64,000 nucleotides of DNA, taken from assembly GCF_014805685.1 (NCBI RefSeq), contig NC_060885.1, forward strand, positions 25,533,632-25,597,631, in the 5' to 3' direction. Below, piece after piece: positions 1-25,632 of the stretch. The DNA is from Silurus meridionalis (taxonomy: Eukaryota > Chordata > Actinopteri > Siluriformes > Siluridae). Every line of letters starts with the position of its first letter. Position 1 is the first letter of the stretch. The translations under genes and the position numbers were made by a program. Under the pieces are notes generated by a model. The model saw only the letters and a program-made list of their open reading frames with translations, did no database searches and was not told the DNA's origin.

Positions 1-332
1 AAAGTTTGAAATTAGTACATATTGCTTGGAATAGGGTTAATAATCTTACGTTTAGTTTATTGTAATATGAAATACTAGATAAATGTGACTATATTTTGTA
101 CAGTTATATATAGTCAAGAAATTTTACTGTCTTTTTTTTGCATTGTGGATCATTATCATTGTAACCAGCATATAAATTCTATTTGGGGATTTATAACCTA
201 AAAACTCCCCAGTAGCTTTTGTTTTGCTGTCTTTTCTTTTAGTGTCTCTTTGGAAAGTAGGCATGTGCCATATTTTTTCTTCAGTGCTTCTGCGTTTCAC
301 AAATATTCATTTCAACCCTTCCTCTACGACAG

Positions 333-14492
<14,160 letters not shown>

Positions 14493-15115
14493 TTAGATTA
14501 GCTTTGGACAATTTGTATTCTTAACTGCTCTTAAATATAGAATTCTTTACTGCCACACACTGCAAATGCTGCTTTTGCCACCTAACACATCTCTGGGAAA
14601 CCAAAAAACACTTTGTAGCGAAAGAAAGCATTTTACTTTTTTTTTTTTTTTCCACTAAACATAAGAATTGGTGCACACCTCTGTTTGTCTGAAAGGGAGT
14701 AACTGTGTCTAATTGATTTTTTTGTTGTTGTTTGATAAGGGCTTCTTTGGTTGTGTTGTGTTTTGAAAGCTTTGTATATCATGGTTTTCCCCTAGGTTAT
14801 ATTGCGTGATTTGGGTGCTTGATTCCTCCTGCTTCAGCAATAGGCCGAATGAGTGAAAAAGGGTATTTGAAATTACTTTCACACAACTGCACACATTGAT
14901 AAATGTTTTTACCAATGTGCCTTTGTCCACATGGGAACTGAGGGGTTTTCATTATAAAGGAAAGAAATGGTATTGGTACACAAAAATATTTAATATAGGG
15001 ATTCATTTTGATGTGGTAGTACAAACCAATTCTATACAATGGTTTCATTATGGATTAAAAAATATTTAAAATAAAAGAAAATTGGAATTTTTGAATAAAG
15101 TGAGTGTTTCAGATA
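14493..15115 (+). terminator. lrrfip2: lrrfip2 3' UTR with polyadenylation signals
   Basis: AT-rich sequence after the lrrfip2 stop. AATAAA hexamers at 15,070-15,075 and 15,094-15,099 give a probable transcript end near 15.11 kb. A later AATAAA at 16,411-16,416 could serve a longer isoform. There is no transcript evidence. Confidence 0.6.
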
Positions 15116-16828
15116 TATTTCATAAAAAAAACATTTTTATACTTGTATAAGAATTTCATACTTCCAATTCATCCTGATAAATTATTGACAAAATATTGAT
15201 TCCACACTAGCCACTAGTAGTTACTTTGTTTGTCATGACAACCAAATTATTCTACATTCTTTGACTGTATTGGTGAAGCAAAGCAAATTCTTTTGCATTT
15301 ATTATACACTTAAGTCATTTTGGTTTGAGATTGAAAGATTGGCAAGATGATCAGAAGCTTTCATTTACTGATATTTACATCTAGACTAATTTAGAACATG
15401 GCACTTTTATTTTTAACCTATCCATTTTTTAAGTGCTAAAATAATTGGAACATGTGACTGACAAGTATTTATTGTTGCTCAGTTGCTTTGTTAGATAAAG
15501 TAATCAAACAATTAATAACTTTAAATGTCTACTCTTTGTTTGAGTTGTGTTTTGCAAGTGCAGACCAGTGAGCTGTCTATAAAAAAACAAGCAATTTGAA
15601 GCTTAGATAAGTTAGTGTTAGCACAAACCTCAGATATACTGTAGCCAACAGAAAAACTTCAAAAGCTGGAACGTAGAGGCTTATATACTTCAAGATGCAT
15701 CCCCCAACCCTACTTAAGGAACAAACAAACAAAAAAAAACTTAAAGAAAGCTGTGGTATAAGCTCTGACAGAAAGGTATCAAATCATTGTTTTTGCCACT
15801 TGCTGTGTATGGGGCTGTTTAACTGTACAATTGCCAGAGTATCCATGATCACACTGTCTACTACTTCAACGGTAAGTGGAGCGTTAGTGGCATGGGCCCA
15901 TAATTGAGTTTTATCAGCATATCTTTGGTATGAAAACCCATGTGAAGGTATGATTTCACCGAGATATCAAGAATAGATGGAGAGCATAAGAGTGCAAAAT
16001 CTGCATGGAGCAAATGTGGATCCATCAAACCATTGCTATGCTGTGGCATGAATCCTGAGACTCCTGAGGATGAAGGTGATTTAGTCTTGTACTGGACTGT
16101 AAAACACTGGGAACAGGTGAAGAAGGATGAGTATTGATATTGATGAAAATGTTCAATTATCAAAATAGTATTTTTCATGATTGAAATTGTTGACATTAAT
16201 GGCACTTGCTGCAACATTTATCTGTGGGATGTTTCGGAAAATGTCTAAGCCATTGAGGTCCTATGTCGCAAGTTACTTAACTTAAAGGTTCTGATGCTAA
16301 CCTCTTGGTTCCAGATACCACGTCACATACAACACTGTTGCCAAACTTGAAGGTAAAGGCAAATTTGTGTATGTACAAAAAAATGCCTGTCATATAGAGA
16401 ATGTTTTGTAAATAAACATTTAATAGTATTTAGTGCTTATTTCCCTTATGTATGCAGATATTTTTGACACCTTCTAGATCGTCATAATAGAAATCTTAAT
16501 AAAAGGCTTAGGTTTTGATTGTTTCCTTTTATGCTCTTGCAGTTCAGGTTAGTGTGATTAATTGTTTTCTTTACTTAAACAATTACATTACACACCCAAT
16601 TTAATTATGCTCATTGGAGTGCATTACTATAATCCAAAAGCCTTTGTCAGATTTAAAATAGCTTGTCAATGGGCCAGTACCCTTAAAGGTACACCCACTG
16701 TGCCCTTTAATATAAGTTCATTTTGGGACCCTTCTAGATTGTAGTTTTCAAAGGCAACATTCGCTATTCTATTGCACATCTTTACTTCTAACATCCACTT
16801 TGCTGATTAAAAAAATGGCCAAGAAGGT
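15116..16828. other. intergenic, nothing firmly recognised
   Basis: AT-rich sequence downstream of the first lrrfip2 polyadenylation signals. Short open frames, for example 15,861-16,217 on -, have no recognisable domain. It may be an extended 3' UTR to about 16.43 kb, where an AATAAA occurs. Confidence 0.4.
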
Positions 16829-17125
16829 TTAAGTAAACAGTTTCAATGCAACATCTATCAGAACTGTCCAGACTGTAGATGTCCACACTGTGGCAGCAGA
16901 CAGCATGGCCAAGCACCGGTGTGTGACTGGAGAATCATATCTGTGGGGGATGAAACTACTCAGGGTTCTCTGAGAGGAGGATAAAGAAGGAAGAGAAAAG
17001 AGGCGAGCTCTATGTGCGTGTGTGTCCAAGTTAAGCAACCGAAAGTAAAAGCCAGTTTCATTTTGGTGAACTTGTTGCCTGTGTTCTCTTTCTTCTACCC
17101 TGAGCCAGAGAGCTCTCCTTACAGT
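16829..17125. repeat. possible LTR-like fragment
   Basis: The right part, tctttcttctaccctgagcc then agagagctctcc (about 17,087-17,118), closely matches tctttcttccaccctgagcc at about 60,173. The second copy continues into a tRNA-primer-like tggtgccaaaaacc. This suggests two fragments of one LTR-element family; no terminal TG..CA pair or target duplication was identified. Confidence 0.3.
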
Positions 17126-17215
17126 CCTATAATGAGCATAGTACCACAGAGGGACAGCTTAACATTTACATACACACACAATTGGGCTTGAGGGTTTCAT
17201 CTGATCCTGTGACAT

Positions 17216-18194
17216 TGGTGTGTGTCAGTGTGTGTTAAGTCTGTGTTGGTGTGTTAGTGGTGTTTGGGTGCGTGTCTGTGACGTTGTGTGTCGGTGGATG
17301 TAAGGATGTGTGGGACTTAAACAGCAGCCCTGTCTCACTCCATGCTCCCTAGAGATCAAAACATGTTTACATGGATTTGGTGAATTTAAAAGAGAAGTGT
17401 ATTTAGAATTTAGAAGTTTTGATGATATTTATGATGTGCAGTTGTGATTTGTACCAGATGATAAGTCCTTCTGAGTCTCTGCCCTGGCGTACTGTGCTTA
17501 GTTTTTGTGTGGGTAAATAGAATTCTCTGGAGTCTTGGGGGCAGTGAGTAACCGTGTCCGCTTGCACTCTGTTGCAGACGTACTGAAGTTATTGCCTGAT
17601 CTCACCCATCCCATTGGTGTGTTGTGGACATCTGAAATATTACAAAATGTGAGAGTGTACTGTTGACTATAAGGCCTAAAAGTTTCAAGAAATTACCATC
17701 ATTACCTTTGTACATTTTTCTACAAGACTTCTGTGAATTTCCCTGTTGTTTTCTTTTCCCCCAAACAGTAACCTATTGCAAAAGGATTAAATGGTGATAC
17801 ACTAAGTCTCTGAAATGTATTTGTTTAATGTGACAATTTGATGTTAAAACAAATTAAAAGCTAAATATTTTGACATTTTGAGCTTGATCGATTTTCTTTT
17901 GCCCAGGATTATGTATACAAATGTCTAACTTGTCAAGTTCTTCTAAGATTACCAAGCTGTTTTGTTTCTTGTTTCATTGTTTTTGGATCTTGTTTTCCTC
18001 ATTTCATGTCCTTGTTGTTCATGCCCTAGTATTGTTATTTGCCTGGCCATAGCCTGTTTAACGATTCTTCACAGATTGTTTGCCCATGTTTTAAATAAAT
18101 GCGCTTATGCACCTGTTGCACTTAAGATAAATGCAATAAATGCACTTGCACCTGTTTCCACTATTGTGCATTAATTGCATTACAGATTTCATGA
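17216..18194. other. TG-rich stretch then unassigned intergenic DNA
   Basis: 17,216-17,311 is a degenerate TG-rich tract. 17,312-18,194 has no recognised family; 17,950-18,175 contains repeated short motifs (aataaatgc) but no domain. Confidence 0.35.
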
Positions 18195-18751
18195 CTAGTG
18201 GTGGACAGAGTGCACAAACCATATACTTGAGTTAAAATGGGTGAAATATTACTCCAGTAAAGTAAAAGTGCTCCCTTTAATGAGTCAAACACATTGATAT
18301 CTATTACAATTTTCACGAGTCAAAAACCTTCTTTTCAACTACTTTAAAAATTGCGCAAATAAGGCCATGGGTGTTGTGGTAAGAGTCAGAAGTTTCTTTC
18401 TTCATTATTTACTCTCAAATTGTTCTGCTTGCTGTTAAACTGATGCTGAACTGTATGTTCATGTTAAGTAATTACCACAGGCAGCTGTCAAAATGAGTTT
18501 GAAACAAAACACTGATTGGTGATTGGTGAACAATGAACACTGATTTGTGGCTTGCTGCTTGCTTGACCGGTAAAGTTTTTATGCACTCATAAATAAAAGG
18601 GAACGACTGATTCAAAAAGCTTTTATTGTCATTTCAACCATATATAGCTGACGCAGTACATGGTGAAATAAAACAACGTTCCTCCGGAACCCTGATGCTA
18701 CATTAAACAACAATCACAGAAACAGAAAACACAGGGCTGAGGACTAGTAAG

Positions 18752-19942
18752 CAGTGTTGGGGGTAACGCGTTACAAGTAACGTGTGTTACGTAATAATAT
18801 TACTTTTCTGGAGTAACGAGTAAAGTAAAGTTTAAAAAAGTAATGCGAGTTACTTTTCAGTTAAATTATTTATTTTTATAAATAAATAAATAAATAAATA
18901 CTGAATTAAAATGAACGTAGTCACGTAGAATCACGCACTCATACGTGCGAGCCGCGGGAACAGAAGCTGGTCAGAAGCGGAGATGGCAATCCAGAGAATT
19001 ACATTACTGTGATGGAAGTATTCTTATTATTTTGAAATAGTGGAGGAAAAGGAGAAAGGAGTAATCGTTAAGTGTAGATTATGTGTTGGTGAAAAGCTTT
19101 TGTCAACTGCAAAAAATACCACTTAAAAAAAAATCTGCATGCACAGCACAGCACTACAGATGTGTGTGTGTGTGTGTGTGTGTGTGTGTCTATATATTGT
19201 TGAATATATGCAACATTATGCAATGTTGCATATGTGGAAATGCAAATATAGAAAATTGCCGACTTTCCACCACTGCAGCTCTATGGACTGTTCAGAATAA
19301 AAGTTTTCCGTGGAAGATACACGTACGATGCCATCACAGCGGAGATAGAGAGCAAATTCACAGCTCATTTGCTCTTTGTGGGAAGATAAACTGCCACGGT
19401 CACTGATAATAGCGCGAACTTTGTAAAAGCGTTGAGAATGTTTCAAGCTGATGATGAAGCAGAGAATGATGTAGACGAGGACGAGGTCATATTTACGGAA
19501 TTGCACGATGTTTTATGAGATGACAGCGAAAGGAATGTTCTCCCTCCACATCACCGGTGTGCAGCCCACACCCTTAACCTTATATACACGAACGATAGTT
19601 ACATTCCTGACGGCGAAGGCAGATTGCAAAGCAGTGTACAGAAGAGTGCGACTGGAAAGTGTTCAGCCTTGTGGTCAAAATTTAGTTGATCATCTTATTG
19701 TTCTCAGAAGTTATTAAGCATTTTAAATGTTCAAGAAATGTCTTTTGCCCTAATATAACTGATTTCTTAATGGCAATTATCTATATTACACCTGTTACAC
19801 CTGTAAGGCATGAAAGAGATACAAGTAACACAAAAGTAACGCATTACTTTCCATAAAAAGTAACTAAGTAACGTAATTAGTTTTTGGGGAGTAACTCAAT
19901 ATTGTAATGCATTACTTTTAAAAGTAACGTTGCCCAACACTG
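18752..19942 (+). mobile_element. hAT element (type A) with 8-bp target duplication
   Basis: A 1,191-bp element with ends cagtgttgggggtaacgcg and cgttgcccaacactg, flanked by perfect 8-bp duplications ctagtaag (18,744-18,751 and 19,943-19,950), diagnostic of hAT. The interior carries transposase relics: a BED-finger-like KCRLCVGEKLLSTAKNTT near 19,070-19,125, and near 19,500-19,620 a hAT core stretch ending HHRCAAHTLNLI. It is internally deleted with stops, so non-autonomous. Related copies are at 29,223-29,561 and 31,518-32,656. Confidence 0.88.
19161..19189. repeat. (GT)n microsatellite inside the hAT element
   Basis: A GT tract. The equivalent site is expanded at 31,859-31,898 and is replaced by a duplication junction at about 29,562. 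Confidence 0.9.
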
Positions 19943-20311
19943 CTAGTAAGTGTCCTCGCCACATAAAGTGCATGTATGCAACCTGGTGCAAACAGTGCAA
20001 AGACAACACAAGACAGTGCAAAGACAAAACAAGACAGTGCAAGACAACACAGAACAGTACAGAACAAAACACAAAATAGTTCCGCCAGTAAACCTGTTGT
20101 AACAAGACAAAGTGAACAAAATTAAACAGTAGCCGAAATTTAAACAAAACGTTGTGAAAAAAAGAGCAAATATAGCAGCAGTTAAGGAAAGATGTGCAAA
20201 AACGCGTCATGTAAACAGTTTGTAGTAATGAAGTGATGTAATGTGAGTGGTACTGAAGTCATGTGTGTGTGAAGTGAGTACGAGTGTGTGTTGTACAGAT
20301 CAGTCACACAG

Positions 20312-20312
<1 letters not shown>

Positions 20313-20341
<29 letters not shown>
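20313..20341. repeat. (GT)n microsatellite in LINE
   Basis: A simple GT tract followed by a short GA run, within the LINE 3' region. Confidence 0.9.
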
Positions 20342-20352
<11 letters not shown>

Positions 20353-21602
20353 TTCAGTTTAGTTGTTTGTTGAGTAGCCTGATGACTTAAGGGAAGAAAC
20401 TGTTGCACAGTCTGGATGTGGCGGCCCAAATGCTTCAGAACCGCTTCCCTGATGGTAGGAGAGTGAAAAGTGATTGTGACAAGTGTGTGTGGTCTTCCAC
20501 AATGCTGTTGGCTTTGCGGATGCAGTGTGTGGTGAAATGTCTTTGATGGAGTGGAGATGATCTCAGCTGTCCTCACTATCCTCTGTAGGGTCTTGCGATC
20601 CGAGACGGTGCAGTTCCCAAACCACGCAGTGATGCAGCTGCTCAAGATGCTCTCAATGGTATCTCTGTAGAATAAGGTCAGGATGAGGGGAGGGAGATGG
20701 GCTTTCCTCAGCCTTCTCAGGAAGTAAAGACGCTGCTGGGCTTTTTTGGTGAGGAGGTTGAGTGACCAGGTGAGGTTATCCGCCAAGTGAACACCAAGGA
20801 ATTTGGTGCTCTTGATAAACTCCACGGAGGATCCATCAATGTTCAGTGGAGAAGGGTCAATCTGTGTTCTCCTGAAGTCAACAACCATCTCTTTAGTTTT
20901 ATCAACGTTCAGAGACAGGTTGTTGGCTCCACACCAGGTTCTTAACTGATGAGACCCACCACGGTCGTGTCATCCGCGAACTTAATGATGTGATTTGAGC
21001 AGTGCATTGCTACACGGTCATAAGTCAGCAGAGTGAACAGCAATGGACTAAGCACACAGCCCTGAGGTGCCCCAGTGTTTATTGTGGTGTTGCTGGAGAT
21101 GTTGTTTTCAATCCGGAATGACTGAGGTCTTCCAGTCAGGAAGTTCGGGATCCAGTTACAGAGAAAGGTGTTCAGGCCCAGTAGGTTCAGCATCTTAATC
21201 AGGTGTTGAGGGATGATCGTGTTGAATGCTGAGTATATATATAGATGAGTACAAAGTAATATATTTGACTTTGAAATGTAATGAAGTTAAAGTCTCCCCA
21301 AATGGAAATACTTTGTAAAATTACAGATAAGTGAAAAAGCTACTTAAGAACAGTAATGAATTACATTTACATATTTACTGTCCACCACTGTGCACATATA
21401 CCTGCTCTCTTGTTTTTTTCTGCATTGTGTTAATAAAACTCGTAGTAGTTTTCCTCTAATTTATTTACTGAGAAAACAGCATATCAGTGTAAGTGGATAA
21501 CCTCAGCTTTCAGAGGTAACTTTCAGAATATATAAGTAGCCATAGAAACTTAAGTTTTAAACATAAAGATCAGGTTAGTTTGTTTCAGAGAGGTGACAGA
21601 GC

Positions 21603-22445
21603 ATGGTATGCCCTTTTGAAGATGATCCCATGGATGTGGAAGCAGAAATTAAACAAAACATTTTCTGCCATAAAAGAGTGATACGCCCATGTATCAATGT
21701 GTTTTCCTATCCAAATGAATATTAGCATTATGGTTTGCAAAAAAAATCATTAATTTATTTACAATTAATTTGACACTTTGTAGTGTCCCTGCATTATGGT
21801 TTGCAAAAAAAATCATTAATTTATTTACAATTAATTTGACACTTTGTAGATCAGCGCTTAACACAGAGCACATTTTGTGCATTGCCCTTCGACTTTTTGC
21901 AATGGTGAGTTTTTTGTACAACATAGGCAATGCAGAGCATGTGGGAAAGACAGCTGTGTATAAGGCAGTTTGTAAAGTCTGCCTTTAACTCAAACGCTAC
22001 CTACACACTTTTGTGCAGTTCCCTGGCCATAAAACACAGAGTCATTAAAGAGGTATTCCACAGTGACAGGTTTGTCCTTTCTATATCCTTTCAATTTTAG
22101 TTACATAACATTACTTAATCTATCCGTACAGTATATAGGCACGAGCATTAAAATGTTTCCAATTATAATGTGATTGGGTGGATTTTCTAATAAAGCTCCT
22201 TCAGTCAATGATGTTAATAGGAAGTCAATCCATACCATCAATGTGTGGGTAACAATTGATTATTGGTGCTAAATCTTTTGGTGTTTATACCGGTAATCAC
22301 CCTCATTACTGGTCCCCACTAACTAGGTAATGCCACCTACATCATCACTAATATTGAAGCCATATGTCCAGGGTCTGTATATGTTGCTAGACGTTTTATG
22401 GAGTCACTTTTTCTAATTTGCCTATGAAGATGGACCTTAGATCCT
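21603..22445 (+). pseudogene. HARBI1-like PIF/Harbinger transposase relic
   Basis: An ATG at 21,603 opens MVCPFEDDPMDVEAEIKQNI through RPCINVFSYPNEY, then a stop. After a duplicated segment the frame resumes with HILCIALRLFAMVSFLYNIG and NAEHVGKTAVYKAVCKVCL (21,850-21,987). Further on there are VNRKSIHTINVWVT (about 22,210) and a degenerate NIEAICPGSVYVAR block (about 22,350), the DDE-nuclease region of HARBI1-type proteins. Several stops and frameshifts show it is dead. No TIRs were identified. It could be a decayed domesticated copy, but a transposon relic is simpler. Confidence 0.7.
21725..21849. repeat. 59-bp perfect direct duplication
   Basis: The 59-bp segment 21,725-21,783 (gcattatggtttgc ... 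actttgtag) is repeated exactly at 21,791-21,849, separated by tgtccct. It interrupts the HARBI1-like relic. Confidence 0.95.
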
Positions 22446-22525
22446 CTTTAGCAGGCAACTAGAAAGACAAAATAATTAAGCACGATTGATAAAGTCTATA
22501 ATACAGTCACAGGCCAAATATTTAA

Positions 22526-23183
22526 ATGAGGAAGGACAGCTGCAGAAAATTTCTTACACTGCTAATATGGAGGTACACTCCCAACGAAAATCTCAACATC
22601 TTCAGCTCTGCTTCCTCCAACTCCACCTCCAGTCTTTTAGTCAATGTCACTGTCTCTAAACCATACAGCATAGCAGGTCTCACCCCAGTATTATACACTT
22701 TTCCTTTCACTCTTGCAGATACCCTTCTATCACAAATCATACCTGCTATCACTCTTTTCAAACCACTCCACCCTGCTTGCACTCTTTTCTTTACTTCTCT
22801 TACACACACTCCATTAATTTGCATGTTGACCCCAGGTACCTAAACCCATCCACCTGCTCCACCTCCCTGCAACCACACCCTTCCACTGCCCTCCCTCTCA
22901 TTCACACACATGTACTCTGTCCTACTGACTTTCATACCCCTTCTGTCCAATGTGAACCTCCACCTCTTCAGGCTCTTCTCAATCTGCTCCCTACTCTCTA
23001 CACAAATCACAATATCATCCGCAAACATTGTAGTCCACAGAGACTCCTGTCTGACCTCGTCCATCAACCTGTGCCATCACCACTGCAAACAGGAAAGGGC
23101 TCAGAGCCAATCCTTGATGCAATCTAACCTCCACCTTGCCTGGCCAATCCTGACAAATGCTCCAACTTCTCATACAGCTCCTC
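22526..23183 (-). mobile_element. RTE-like LINE fragment
   Basis: On - it encodes VRLHQGLALSPFLFAVVM (RT), TTMFADDIVICVESREQIEK (catalytic FADD) and [20 protein letters not shown] through [17 protein letters not shown]. This is the RT C-terminal half of the RTE-like family found six times in the window. An internal deletion joins an upstream YEKL-type segment directly to the RT block. It is truncated and frameshifted. Confidence 0.8.
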
Positions 23184-23229
23184 ATTTGCCTTTTCCTATA
23201 TACAGTATATACAGTATATACAGTATAAG

Positions 23230-25420
23230 CAAACAACAAAAAATGTGATTTAATATTACTAGACAGAGTAAACCAGCAAACAAATACATAAATAAACAAT
23301 CTAAATTAGATCTAAATGTCGGGACAATAACAAATTTGTGGTTTACTATTAGATTCAACAAGTTCAAAAAGTTTTGTAAAAAGAATTATATTTATATAAA
23401 TTTGAAAATGTATACTTTTAAATAAATGTAAAAGTTGACAATGTGCTCAAGTGTGTTGTTACCATTGCTGAAAAGAAAAAAACCTTTACCATGAAATTAA
23501 AAGATTCATGAATGATGTTAAAAAAAAAAAATTTCAAGTTCCTTCCAAAAAGCTTGTACCACACCACAAGTAAAAAAAAAAAAAAAAAAAAAAAAGATGA
23601 GAAATACATTCTTTCTGTTGGTTACAAAATGAACATAAATCCACAATGTTCACATATTTTGCAATTATGGAATTAACAGTGTAATATTTTAAAGTGAACT
23701 TCTTTAACCTTGTTTAGAATAGGATATTTGTATAAAATGAGCCATGTTTCTTTTTCTTTTCTTTTTTTGCCAGTTTATGTTATCAATTATTAAAGGCCAA
23801 TAAAATGTTCTTTTTGGAACTTTCTTGTTTAGATTATGAATGGTTTGACATATATATATATATATGTTTATTGTTGCATTTTCTATTAGAGCCACCTTTA
23901 GTTGGTTTGTTATGAGTAGTTGCCATTTGGAAAGAAGAAGTGACTTCCTTCCCTTCACTGCTGTCACACTGTCCTCATACATGTCTTGCACCTCCCTCAC
24001 ATACTTCTCTGACACACCTGACTTCCTCATAGTATACCACAACTCCTCTCTTGGCACCCTGTCTTACACTTTGTCTAAATCCACAAACACACAATGCAAT
24101 TCCATCTGCCCTTCTTTATACTTCTTCATCAACATTCTCAAAGCAAATAAGGCGTCTGTGGTGCTCTTCCTTGGCATGAAACCATACTCTTGCTCACAGA
24201 TGGTCACCTCTTCTCTCAGCCTGGCTTCCACTACTCTTTCCCATAACTTCATGATGTGACTGATCAACTTTACTGCTATAGAAAGATTACTCTTCAAAAA
24301 AAAGACAAGTCTCTTTATAGCCAATTATTACATATACTAGATACTTTCTTTAGTCTGTGAGAAAACTTTAGGCTATAGAGAATTGTTTAATCACAGATTA
24401 AGCATATGACACGAGATTTTCCTTCGAAAATAAATTTTTCTGTCATCTGCTAACTGAGATCTCTATCAAAAACTGGGATGCCTTTAAAAATAGGATCATT
24501 CTGAATATCACGATTCAGCACCTCCAACACTAATAGAAAAAGGAAGGGGGGAATTGGGCAACCTTGCCTGACTCCTCGTTCCAAATTGAACCTCTTTGAG
24601 GTACCAGATTGTAGAATGACAGAACTGTTTACACCATTATAGAATACGCCGAATATATCAATAAATGTCACCGAGACAAAGACTGCAATAAAGAATCATG
24701 TTCAATTGTGTCTAATGCTATGCTCCAATCAAAGAATCAAGTACTTTTTTAAGTCTATTGGGAAAAAAGCTATAATTTTATAATCAACATTTTAAAGTGT
24801 GATTGGATGCCAATTTTCAATTAGTGAAAGATCATTATCTGACTTAGAAATTAAACAAATGACACCCTGCTTTATTGATGCAATCATCTCTTTTTCACTG
24901 ATACACTCATTTAACATTAGAAATAGGGGCATTTTAATCACATCCCAAAAGTGCTTGTAAATTTCAGAAGATAAACCATCTTTACCAGGTGATTTAAACT
25001 TTTTAAGTGAGAAGACAGCTTCAGTTATTTCCGAGAGTGATATATCTGCCTCATGATATGATTGCTCCTTCTTATTAATTTTAGTAAAATAATCAAAGCA
25101 CCCATTTTTATTCAATTGGACTTGTATAGATTCTCATAAAAGGAGGAGACAGCACATGATATTTCTACAGGGTCTGTGCAAAGAAAACTATTAATCAAAA
25201 AGAAAGGACAATAATTTTCTTTTATAGATTCTCTTTTCTAGAGCAAAGAAATAGCTAGTATTTTTTTCACCATTCTCAAGCCATTTGGCATGAGACCTAA
25301 TGAAAGCACCTTAGCCAATTCTGAATATGTTTGATTGTATACTAGTTCATTCTGTCTCTTCCTCAGGTGTAAGTGTCTAAACTCATAAAGTATTTCATTT
25401 GTTCAGTAAGTTAATTTTTA
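23230..25420 (-). mobile_element. L1/Tx1-like LINE, interrupted by an RTE fragment
   Basis: On -, 25,115-24,792 encodes SLSEITEAVFSLKKFKSPGK then DGLSSEIYKHFW, the start of an L1 RT. 24,671-24,450 encodes LERGVRQGCPIPPFLFLLVL. The L1 C-terminal region resumes at 23,950-23,300: RTFYWPLIIDNINW, a CSFCNQQKECISHLF zinc-knuckle-like piece, then KLFGRNLKFFFFN. An RTE-like fragment (23,952-24,285) lies between. Homopolymer runs and stops abound. It is inactive. Confidence 0.7.
23952..24285 (-). mobile_element. RTE-like LINE fragment inside the L1-like LINE
   Basis: On - it encodes LISHIMKLWERVVEARLREE, YGFMPRKSTTDALFALRML and PREELWYTMRKSGVSEKYVR, typical RTE RT blocks. L1-like protein sequence lies on both sides in the same orientation, so this copy appears inserted into an older L1. 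Confidence 0.75.
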
Positions 25421-25574
25421 AGCTTATATAGCTTGATGACTATATAGTAGTTAAATTAGGTACTGGACATTTCTTTGCTGACTGCCCCTCCTGCTAATTA
25501 ATGTAGTTATGTGTAAGTTAAGACGTTTAGTCTTGGTTTAGTTTAAAGACATGGGGCATGAACTATTATTATTT

Positions 25575-25578
<4 letters not shown>

Positions 25579-25612
<34 letters not shown>
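25579..25612. repeat. (AT)n microsatellite
   Basis: A simple AT tract just upstream of the HECT-like fragment. Confidence 0.9.
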
Positions 25613-25617
<5 letters not shown>

Positions 25618-25632
25618 TAATGTATTATGTGT

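Larger units (their letters stand above)
18607..21235 (-). mobile_element. Jockey-superfamily LINE (L2/Rex1-like), 5'-truncated
   Basis: On - from the top, 21,193-20,942 encodes RT residues [20 protein letters not shown] then [14 protein letters not shown] and [11 protein letters not shown] (catalytic FADD). 20,940-20,304 encodes [38 protein letters not shown] and [18 protein letters not shown]. Its 3' end, on - near 18,610, has a tgacaataaaagctttttga tail. Stops and a gap between the two RT parts make it inactive. A hAT element sits in its 3' UTR. Confidence 0.8.
18195..21392. mobile_element. hAT-like element (type B), split by a LINE
   Basis: Left end agtggtggacagagtgcaca and right end tactgtccaccactg form an inverted pair about 3.2 kb apart. 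The element's own sequence appears to be only 18,195-18,606 and 21,236-21,392, both rich in gtaaaagt-type motifs. The interior is a LINE. A clear 8-bp target duplication was not found, so the superfamily is tentative. A related internal stretch occurs at 32,657-32,890. Confidence 0.5.

Noticed and set aside
14797..15048. Minus-strand 83-residue frame in the lrrfip2 3' UTR
   Set aside because: No domain or splice context; it lies in 3' UTR sequence on the opposite strand.
16829..17125. Endogenous retrovirus
   Set aside because: Only a short LTR-like similarity with 60,128-60,260; no gag, pol or env domain and no LTR pair, so not called.
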